A stretch of 64,000 nucleotides of DNA, from positions 1 to 64,000 of the forward strand of contig NZ_CP118953.1 of NCBI RefSeq assembly GCF_029024625.1, written 5' to 3'. This stretch comes from Staphylococcus chromogenes (lineage in GTDB: Bacteria > Bacillota > Bacilli > Staphylococcales > Staphylococcaceae). The notes below the pieces were generated by a model. It had not been told where the DNA came from and did no database searches. It was given only the letters and a program-made list of their open reading frames with translations. Each line of letters starts with the position of its first letter. The first letter of the stretch is position 1. Shown piece by piece: positions 44,046-51,118 of this stretch. The position numbers and the translations under genes are program-made.

Positions 44046-45547
44046 AAATTGCGGTTATAGGCGGTGGTGTTTCAGGGTTAGCTGCAGCTTCAAGATTAGC
44101 AGCAAACGGTCACCAAGTAGATTTATATGAAAAAAACCAACAGATAGGCGGCAGGATGAATCAAATTAAGCAAGATGGTTTTACATTTGATATGGGACCA
44201 ACTATTGTAATGATGCCTGAGATTTATCGAGATGTTTTTAATTATGCAAAAAAAAATATGAATGATTACTTGGAAATTAAACAATTATCACATATATATG
44301 ATGTTTATTTTAGTGAAACAGATCAAATTCGCGTTCCTACAGATCTTGCTCAATTAAGAGAAATGCTCGAAAGTATTGAACCTAACTCTACACATGGTTT
44401 TATGTCCTTTTTAACAGATATATACGAAAGGTACGAAATAGCACGAAAATATTTTCTAGAGCGTACGTTTAGGAAGCCTACAGATTTTTATAATCCTTTT
44501 ACAATATATCAAGGTATAAAACTTAAAACTTTTGATAAAGCAGATAATTTAATTGAAAAATATGTTGATAATGAAAAAATTCAAAAAATCTTAGCATTTC
44601 AAACATTATATATAGGTATCGATCCTAAACGAAGTCCCTCATTGTATTCAATTATACCTATGATAGAGTTGATGTTTGGTGTTCATTTTATAAAAGGTGG
44701 TATGTATAGCTTTGTTAAAGCACTTCAAACACTAAATGAAGAATTGAGTACTCAAATTTATACAAACGCAAATGTTGAAGAAATAATCATTGATAGCAGG
44801 TATAAGCGTGCGGAAGGTCTAAAAGTAAATGGACGTATAGAAAAGTATGACAAAATAATTTGTACTGCTGATTTTCCATATGCTACTTCATCTTTAATTA
44901 AAAAGGAACATCATCCTAAGAAGTATACGACACAGAAAATTGATAATATGGACTATTCTTGCTCAGCCTTTTTAATGTACATAGGGGTTGATAAAGATTT
45001 ATCTGAAGATATCTTGTTACATAATGTTATATTTTCAAAGGATTTTGACAATAATATCAATGAAATATTTTCCGGGGAAATATCCCAAGATCCATCAATA
45101 TATGTATACGCTCCTAGTGTGGAAGATCAGTCGTTAGCGCCAGAAGGTCAAACAGGTATTTATGTGCTGATGCCCGTTTCAGAATTGAAAACAAGTAATA
45201 CGGATTGGTCTGATGAGTCAACAATCACACAAGTGAAAGATATTATTTACAATAAGCTTTCTACGATTAAAGCGTTAAAAGATTTGAAAAAGCAAGTTGT
45301 GACAGAAATTATTTATACGCCTAAGGATTTTGAAGGAGATTATAATGCTAAATTTGGAGCAGCCTTTGGTTTAATGCCTACTTTAGCGCAAAGTAACTAT
45401 TACAGACCGCCTAATGTGAGCAGAGATTACAAAAATTTGTATTTTGCTGGAGCTAGTGTTCATCCGGGGGCAGGAGTGCCAATTGTACTGACGAGTGCTA
45501 AAATTACAGTTGATGCTATGTTAGAAGATATTAATAATGGTATATAA
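44042..45547 (+). CDS. crtN: 4,4'-diapophytoene desaturase CrtN
   Basis: FAD enzyme that desaturates 4,4'-diapophytoene to 4,4'-diaponeurosporene, the yellow chromophore. The 501-residue protein has GGGVSGLAAASRLAANG, DMGPTIVMMP and the C-terminal FAGASVHPGAGVPIVLTSA. Length matches S. aureus CrtN (502). It completes an intact crtOPQMN set in the S. aureus gene order. The operon ends in the repeat/terminator beginning at 45551. Confidence 0.95.
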   Translation: MKIAVIGGGVSGLAAASRLAANGHQVDLYEKNQQIGGRMNQIKQDGFTFDMGPTIVMMPEIYRDVFNYAKKNMNDYLEIKQLSHIYDVYFSETDQIRVPTDLAQLREMLESIEPNSTHGFMSFLTDIYERYEIARKYFLERTFRKPTDFYNPFTIYQGIKLKTFDKADNLIEKYVDNEKIQKILAFQTLYIGIDPKRSPSLYSIIPMIELMFGVHFIKGGMYSFVKALQTLNEELSTQIYTNANVEEIIIDSRYKRAEGLKVNGRIEKYDKIICTADFPYATSSLIKKEHHPKKYTTQKIDNMDYSCSAFLMYIGVDKDLSEDILLHNVIFSKDFDNNINEIFSGEISQDPSIYVYAPSVEDQSLAPEGQTGIYVLMPVSELKTSNTDWSDESTITQVKDIIYNKLSTIKALKDLKKQVVTEIIYTPKDFEGDYNAKFGAAFGLMPTLAQSNYYRPPNVSRDYKNLYFAGASVHPGAGVPIVLTSAKITVDAMLEDINNGI

Positions 45548-45550
45548 AAA

Positions 45551-45720
45551 ACGGGAGTGGGACAGAAATCAAATTTTCTAATATAGATTTCGTAGTCCCA
45601 CCCCGGCAAGGGTGACTAGGATTGAAAAAAGCTTGATATAATCGCATTTTCAATTCAGTCACCTACTGCCAAATTGAAAACGAGCCTGAGACATCTATTT
45701 ATGTCCCAGGCTCGCCTTTT
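45551..45720. repeat. Dispersed staphylococcal intergenic repeat with two hairpins
   Basis: First hairpin: GGGAGTGGGAC (45553-45563) / GTCCCACCCC (45595-45604). Then GTGACTAGGATTGAAAAAAG and a TCAGTCACCTACTGCC segment, both like the well-known dispersed S. aureus intergenic repeats. Second hairpin: CGAGCCTGAGACAT (45681-45694) / ATGTCCCAGGCTCG (45701-45714), then CCTTTTT, acting as terminator for crtN and possibly for the converging gene. Confidence 0.75.
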
Positions 45721-45723
45721 TAA

Positions 45724-46149
45724 CTAATCGAACGTAATGGTTTGTGGTGCGTCTAATTTTTTATCGTTCATAATTTTTATGGATTTTGGTATTACTTTAA
45801 TTACACACAAGTTTGGATCATCCTTAGAGTCAAAAAAGGACTTATCTTGTTTGTTCCAAATCCAATCAATAGTCTCTTGATCTTTCAGTATTTCAACATT
45901 AGCATCAATTTCTAGAAAACTACGATTATTCGTTTCATCGTAACCTATAAGTACATGAGCTTTGGGATTATCTTTAAATTCAGCAATTTTTTTAGACTCA
46001 ATGCTTGTCTTAGTATAAAGTGTGTGTCTATCATTATAAAATACCATGTATCTACTATTAGGTGTATTGTTATGTGCAGTAGATAGGACACCTATTTTTG
46101 ATGTATTTAATATATTTTCAATTTCATTTTGTAATTGTTCGTTATTCAT
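45724..46149 (-). CDS. Pyridoxamine 5'-phosphate oxidase-fold (general stress protein 26-like)
   Basis: 141-residue split-barrel flavin-binding-fold protein: KIGVLSTAHNNTPNSRYMVFY, TLYTKTSIESKKIAEF and NPKAHVLIGYD are typical of GSP26-type PPOX proteins, which bind FMN, F420 or heme rather than make PLP. AGAGGTGAT precedes the ATG on the minus strand. It converges on crtN and is divergent from the photolyase remnant; the role is probably redox or light stress. Confidence 0.8.
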   Translation of the reverse strand: MNNEQLQNEIENILNTSKIGVLSTAHNNTPNSRYMVFYNDRHTLYTKTSIESKKIAEFKDNPKAHVLIGYDETNNRSFLEIDANVEILKDQETIDWIWNKQDKSFFDSKDDPNLCVIKVIPKSIKIMNDKKLDAPQTITFD

Positions 46150-46332
46150 AATTTAATCACCTCTGATAATAATATACCCTGAAGTTACCTATAATATGTA
46201 AGGTATTAAAATTTATTTTATTTTTTAGTGAATTATACAAAAGTTAAAACGGGTATATGATTGAAAACACAATCTTAAGTTAAAGGACAATTATAAAGTG
46301 AATTTGTATGAAACAAGCTGGGAGGCAATAAA

Positions 46333-47706
46333 ATGCATTTAGGAGTCATACTTAACAGAGTTTTTAGAACGAAAGATAATCCACTTTTTCAATATATAGT
46401 GAAGCATCAAAATGAGATAAATAAATTGTATTTTATCTTACCTTTAGAAGATTTAACTGACGCATCAGAAGTAAAACGTGACTATTACTATAAAGTTGTA
46501 AAAGGATTTGTAAATGCTTTAGATAAGCATGATATACAACCTTATATTGTCACATACGAAAAGCTAGGTGAATTAGCAGAAACATTGGCGTTATCTCACG
46601 TATTAGTAGCAAAAGATATTATGAGTTATCACAAAGAAATATATGACTATCCTCATGTAAAAAAGGCTTTTGAAAATCACCAAGTTACAGTAATTGGACA
46701 GCGCGTGAATCATTATTTTGAGCCAACAAAGATTTTTAATAAACAGCAACAGCCTTATAAAGTATTTACTAGTTTTTATAAAGCAAATCGTCAGGACTTA
46801 GTACACACCCCTAAAAAAAAGTTATTAATTTAAGCAGTTGTCTCAAATTGCGGAAAAGGGTTCAAATCAAAGTGACTTAAAATTTGAAAATAATAAAGAT
46901 ATAGAAAAGTTAGCGCGTAAAGCTTGGGATGATTTTTTAAATGGTGACATAGCTCATTATGATAAATTAACTGACGATGTGTCGCAGGATTTTGTAAGTG
47001 GATTAGGTAAATATTTAGCATATGGACTACTCGATATTCGTGAAATTATAAATGATTTACTTGAAGATTATGAGAGCGATGAAAAAAATTATGAAGCTTT
47101 TATAAGAGAGGTTCTATTCCGTGAATTTTATTATGTGTTAATGACACAGTATCCAGAAACGGCAACTAAATCTTTTTCTGAAAAATATCGAAACATGCAA
47201 TGGTCGTATAATAAAACACATTTTGAAGTATGGAAAAAAGGTCAAACTGGTTACCCAATCGTTGATGCTGCAATGAAGATGCTGAATCGTACAGGATATA
47301 TGCATAATCGCTTACGAATGCTCGTATCACAATTTTTAACGAAAAATTTATTTATTGATTGGACTTGGGGGAGGAGTACTTTAGACAGTATTTGATAGAT
47401 TATGATAATGCATCTAATGTACATGGATGGCAGTGGTCAGCATCAACTGGAACAGATGCAGTGCCTTATTTCAGAATGTTTAATCCTATACGTCAAAGTG
47501 AGCGTTTTGATGCGCAAGGGTATTTTATTAAAACACAGCTAGAAATATTTAATGATGTGAGCAGTAAATACATTCATGATCCAACTAAATATAAAGACAA
47601 GTTACAAGAAATTTATCATATTGAAATTGGAAAAGATTATCCACAGACTATCGTGAATTATAAAAATAGTAGAGATTATGTTATGGATAAATTTAAGAAA
47701 TTTTGA
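46333..47706 (+). pseudogene. phr: Deoxyribodipyrimidine photolyase, two frameshifts
   Basis: Three frames joined give an about 455-residue class I CPD photolyase, which repairs UV dimers using FAD and light. Frame 1 (46333-46833) is the antenna domain starting MHLGVILNRVF. Frame 2 (about 46829-47394) holds FREFYYVLMTQYPETA and MHNRLRMLVSQFLTKNLFIDW. Frame 1 resumes with GEEYFRQYLIDYDNASNVHG and ends RDYVMDKFKKF. Breaks are one extra base around 46822-46832 and one missing G at 47367-47371. The two shifts compensate, so a sequencing error is possible, but as read no full enzyme is made. Confidence 0.88.
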
Positions 47707-47736
47707 CATATCATCCAATAAAAAGGAGTGATTCAT

Positions 47737-48168
47737 TTGTTGAAAAATGAAATACATCGTATTTATTTAGAAAAAAATAATAATGAGGTAACTATTAATA
47801 GATTTAATGTGACATATCACTATACTATATTAGAACAAATTAATGATTTGCCACAATACGGTTATGCAGTTTTAAACCATTTATATGCTAATCCTGGTTT
47901 AGAGGCAGACTTCGAGCGTGTGTTCTTAAATAGAGATAAACATCTAGAGAATACTGAAGGGTTTGAAAATCTATTATTTCTAAAGCCACATAGTACACAT
48001 GAACATCATGTTATCATTACGTTTTGGCAAGACGAAGCAGCTTACAAACATTGGCAAGAGTCTCAGGAATATAAAGCATCCCATAAAAATAGAGGAACCA
48101 AGCAAGGTGCTGATAAATCTATTGTAAACAGAAATCTATCATTTAATATTAGTTTAGAATTTAAATAA
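47737..48168 (+). CDS. ABM-domain protein (heme-degrading monooxygenase/TRAP-like)
   Basis: About 143-residue protein with a C-terminal antibiotic-biosynthesis-monooxygenase ferredoxin-like domain: ADFERVFLNRDKHLENTEGF, then HHVIITFWQDEAAYKHWQES. This pattern is shared with HmoB, IsdG-like and TRAP proteins. Substrate unknown; heme or porphyrin handling would suit its TspO/pigment neighbours. TTG 47737 is chosen, 6 nt after AAGGAGTG; GTG 47728 lies within that site. Confidence 0.65.
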   Translation: MLKNEIHRIYLEKNNNEVTINRFNVTYHYTILEQINDLPQYGYAVLNHLYANPGLEADFERVFLNRDKHLENTEGFENLLFLKPHSTHEHHVIITFWQDEAAYKHWQESQEYKASHKNRGTKQGADKSIVNRNLSFNISLEFK

Positions 48169-48204
48169 CATAATTTTTTAATTAAATGATATTTCTACAA
48201 ACAT

Positions 48205-48242
48205 ATAGGCGAGTTATTTAAATACTAACTTGCCTATTTTTT
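48205..48242 (+). terminator. Terminator after the ABM gene
   Basis: ATAGGCGAGTTA (48205-48216) / TAACTTGCCTAT (48226-48237), one mismatch, then a T run. Confidence 0.8.
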
Positions 48243-48256
48243 AAGCGATATAAAAA

Positions 48257-48294
48257 TTTTAGCAAAATCACTGATAAGGGGAAGCCTATCATAA
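48257..48294 (+). other. att: SCC-like distal end (copy 2) with att core
   Basis: The 27-nt end sequence (48257-48283; 25/27 identical to 33447-33473) runs into GAAGCCTATCATAA (48281-48294), matching the rlmH att pattern GAAGC-N-TATCA-Y-AA. It is followed by GATGCGGTTTT, the sequence that follows attB in S. aureus chromosomes. It lies in direct orientation with the rlmH site, as expected for the far boundary of an SCC. Confidence 0.75.
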
Positions 48295-48356
48295 CAGATG
48301 CGGTTTTAAATAATTTAGGAAAGTTAAAATAGTGAATATTCAGGGGGGATGGAACA

Positions 48357-49134
48357 ATGAGGTATTGGGTTATTCCGTGTAATGTAAAAGATTACGATGT
48401 TATAAGTGCATTCGAAAAACTAAATGAAGTCGATTGGAAACAGAGCAATAATATGAAATCAGCAGAGAGTGGGGATACAGTTTTAATTTATCTTTCTCGT
48501 CCATACTCTTGTATTAAATACATATGTAAGATCAAAAAAGTAAACAAGTCTAAGCCTACAATTGATGATAGTGGTTATGTTAAGAACGGTAGAAATTATA
48601 ATAATTATGGTAATTACATGCAACTTGAATTAATTGATAGTATAAATGAATCACTATTAACCCGTGAAAACTTAAAACTAAACGGTCTAAAGGGAAATAT
48701 CCAGGAACCAAGATCATTAAAAGATAACTCGCTAGTGTACATATTAGAAAAATTATCTTCTTTTCAAGAGATGCAAGTGAAAATGAACCTGAACTCGAAA
48801 ATTTTGTGTATAAAGAAGGAAAATTCAAGTTAGATATGGAGTGAAATTTGAACGTAATCCTCAATTAAGGCAAAAAGCAATTGAAATTCATGGAACGACT
48901 TGTAAAGTTTGTAACTTTAATTTTGAAAAAATGTATGGTGATATTGGAAAAGAATTCATCGAAATTCATCACATTAAACCGATGTATTCCATTAGAAGAG
49001 AAATTTCTGTCAATCCAGAGACAGATTTAGTTCCATTATGTTCTAATTGTCATAAAATGATACATAGAAAAAGAGACAAACCTCTGACAGTAGAAGAATT
49101 GAAAAATAAAAATAAACTATTTTATTTACTCTAA
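48357..49134 (+). pseudogene. EVE-like/HNH endonuclease gene, frameshifted
   Basis: The first frame (48357-48833, MRYWVIPCNVKDYDV) is an EVE/PUA-like N-terminal domain as found in modification-dependent nucleases. An in-between frame encodes DASENEPELENFVYKEG, and the third (to 49134) has the HNH zinc/catalytic domain: CKVCNF, EIHHIKPM and PLCSNCHKMIH. Adding one base near 48767 and one near 48838 restores a single protein. GGGGGGAT precedes the ATG. It is the first gene right of the distal att site and was probably a McrA-type restriction enzyme. Confidence 0.8.
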
Positions 49135-49333
49135 TTCAGATGATTCATCATCATATGATGTAATTGACCTTTCTAAACCATATAGAAACTCTTTAGATCA
49201 TTGTTTAGAAGCAATCCCACAAAAAATAAAAATCGAAGAAAATTATGTTACTAATATCATTGATTATATTAAGTACTTTGGTGAAAATTTATCTGACACT
49301 CATTCTGAGTTAATTTATAAATATTATTTATAA
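49133..49333 (+). pseudogene. Coding remnant after the HNH domain
   Basis: An open 66-codon frame without a start (NSDDSSSYDVIDLSKPYRN, later YVTNIIDYIKYFGENL) follows the HNH stop in another frame. Codon usage looks coding. It may be the displaced C-terminus of the HNH protein or the tail of a lost gene. A hairpin GAGCATCC (49341-49348) / GGATGCTC (49375-49382) follows. Confidence 0.35.
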
Positions 49334-49397
49334 ATAAACAGAGCATCCTGAACTTTACAATGAGGGATGCTCTCAATATTTTATTTCTTGCTATTAC

Positions 49398-49985
49398 TTA
49401 ATGTATATTAAAACTATCTAGGATTACTATTAGCTTTCTTCTTTTATTTATATCAGGGGTTCTTACAAAAGTGAGATTATTCCTTTTTATTTTCTTTAAT
49501 TTCTCTAATTCGATATTCGTATTATACCGAGCCCAATTAAACATATCATCAGTCATATTTTTATGGCTTAAGGTTTTTAAATACAGCTCTTCTTTAGGTG
49601 GGTTATACTTACATGTATTGGTGTATTGTTTGTCTTTAGTATAATTTATGGGGATATGATTATTATTATTTATAATTTCTTCTAATTTCGAATAAAACTC
49701 ATTCAAGCTATTATCATTAGTTATGCAACTTAATAGGGTATATGAGATATTGTTTAAATACTTAGAACTAAAGTCATTGTTTTTTATATTTAAAGTAGTT
49801 AGGTAATACTCTGAATTATTATGAAGAATAAGTTGGAAATTTAAGTTTTCTCGATCCCAAGCATCAAAGTAAATAATTATATGTATGCTGTTAAAAACTC
49901 CAGTATATTTAACTGCTGTAGTTTCTTTAGGGGAATTTAAACTAAAGTAATCTTTTAATAATTTATCGTAAGTTTTCTTATTCAT
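49398..49985 (-). CDS. Hypothetical protein, no recognised family
   Basis: 195-residue, Asn/Lys/Ile-rich protein with no signal peptide or membrane segment. The N-terminal half looks beta-rich (TGVFNSIHIIIYFDAW, FQLILHN); the C-terminal part is basic and helical. AAAGAGGTGG precedes the ATG on the minus strand, so it is probably expressed. It converges on the broken HNH gene. High AT content suggests acquisition with the neighbouring accessory DNA. I cannot assign a function. Confidence 0.6.
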   Translation of the reverse strand: MNKKTYDKLLKDYFSLNSPKETTAVKYTGVFNSIHIIIYFDAWDRENLNFQLILHNNSEYYLTTLNIKNNDFSSKYLNNISYTLLSCITNDNSLNEFYSKLEEIINNNNHIPINYTKDKQYTNTCKYNPPKEELYLKTLSHKNMTDDMFNWARYNTNIELEKLKKIKRNNLTFVRTPDINKRRKLIVILDSFNIH

Positions 49986-50226
49986 TGGCCCACCTCTTTT
50001 TTATAGAATATCATAACGTGTTGTAAAATAATAAATAAAAAGTAAATGAAAATGACAATAAAAGTGTGTTATATATAAGTGTTTGAATATATTGTTATGT
50101 ATCTTACGTGAGTTTGTGATTGCTACGTATGGAAATTTAATGAATATAGACCTATAGAAATGTTTTAATATACATTAGGGAAAACTATGTGTTTTATGTC
50201 GTATTGTTCCTTGAGGAGATGATAAT

Positions 50227-50415
50227 TTGATTACAATTGATTCAAAAATAAACAAACAAATCGCTAAAAATTTGTCGCTTGAAGGTATGGAAGTATCGAA
50301 GGAACAACAAAAACAGATTCTCGAGGTAATTAATAATAAGAAAAAAGTTACGAATGAAATGATTCGTAAAATTGCCTTTCAAAAACAATTAAAGGAGATT
50401 AGTGAGTATTTCTGA
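50227..50415 (+). CDS. VbhA-like antitoxin, orphan
   Basis: 62-residue protein resembling VbhA-type Fic antitoxins: NLSLEGMEVS aligns with the VbhA inhibitory segment SQRIEGLEPS (the Fic-inhibition motif is S/T-x3-E-G/N; here N-x3-E-G), followed by a conserved helical tail. TTG start after GAGGAG (8 nt). No Fic-domain gene lies adjacent on either strand; the next gene is speG. It could act alone or on a Fic protein elsewhere. Confidence 0.55.
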   Translation: MITIDSKINKQIAKNLSLEGMEVSKEQQKQILEVINNKKKVTNEMIRKIAFQKQLKEISEYF

Positions 50416-50498
50416 AACCGCATAAAAGGAATTAAAAATGTGGCTCCAACAAGCTTTTTATAAGTCTTTCTTTAATCAACCCTAATGGAGGAATCTAT

Positions 50499-51005
50499 AT
50501 GAGAATTAGAGCGCTTGAAGAAACAGATTTAAACTTTATCCACCAGTTAAATAATCAACATGCGACGATGGCCTATTGGTTTGAGGAGCCTTATGAATCG
50601 TTAGGGGAACTCAAATCGTTATATCAAAAACATATTTTAGATGAGTCTGAACGACGATTTATTATAGAAGCTGAAAATGAAAAAGTTGGGATTGTAGAAC
50701 TTGTAGAAATTAATTTTATTCATCGAAACTGTGAAATCCAAATTATTGTGGATGGACAATTCGCAGGGAAGGGTTACGCCAAAGAAGCTTTTAAGCAAGC
50801 GATAGATTATGCCTTTTTTATTTTAAATTTACATAAGGTTTATTTATACGTAGATGTAAAAAATGAAAAAGCCATCCATATTTATCAAAAATATAATTTT
50901 GTAATTGAAGGTACGTTAAAGGAACATTTCTTTACTAGAGGGACCTACACTGATAGCCATATGATGGGACTTTTAAAACAAAATTGGATTAACAGTAGTA
51001 TATAA
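50499..51005 (+). CDS. speG: Spermidine N1-acetyltransferase SpeG
   Basis: GNAT-family acetyltransferase, 168 residues, that inactivates spermidine and spermine with acetyl-CoA. It closely matches the SpeG of the S. aureus USA300 ACME island: AYWFEEPYESL, HILDESERRFIIE, VGIVELVEINFIHRNCEIQI, the acetyl-CoA loop FAGKGYAKEA and NEKAIHIYQKYNF. AATGGAGGAA precedes the ATG. In S. aureus this function is acquired rather than core. Here it lies next to sbi and 2.2 kb beyond the distal att site. Confidence 0.88.
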   Translation: MRIRALEETDLNFIHQLNNQHATMAYWFEEPYESLGELKSLYQKHILDESERRFIIEAENEKVGIVELVEINFIHRNCEIQIIVDGQFAGKGYAKEAFKQAIDYAFFILNLHKVYLYVDVKNEKAIHIYQKYNFVIEGTLKEHFFTRGTYTDSHMMGLLKQNWINSSI

Positions 51006-51065
51006 CACGTAACATTCCTGATCGAAATACTTTTCGTGATAGTAGTGGTAGTTTTATCTACCACA

Positions 51066-51098
51066 AAAAAGCCATCCGCATGATACGGATGGCTTTTT
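51066..51098. terminator. Bidirectional terminator between speG and sbi
   Basis: AAAAAGCCATCCG (51066-51078) / CGGATGGCTTTTT (51086-51098): 13-bp perfect stem with A and T tracts serving both converging genes. Confidence 0.92.
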
Positions 51099-51118
51099 CA
51101 TGTCTTAAAGAGATTCAA

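Noticed and set aside
31877..48294. Classical SCCmec or ACME
   Set aside because: No mecA or mecC, ccr, arc or opp genes are present; only att-like ends and unrelated cargo, so called SCC-like.
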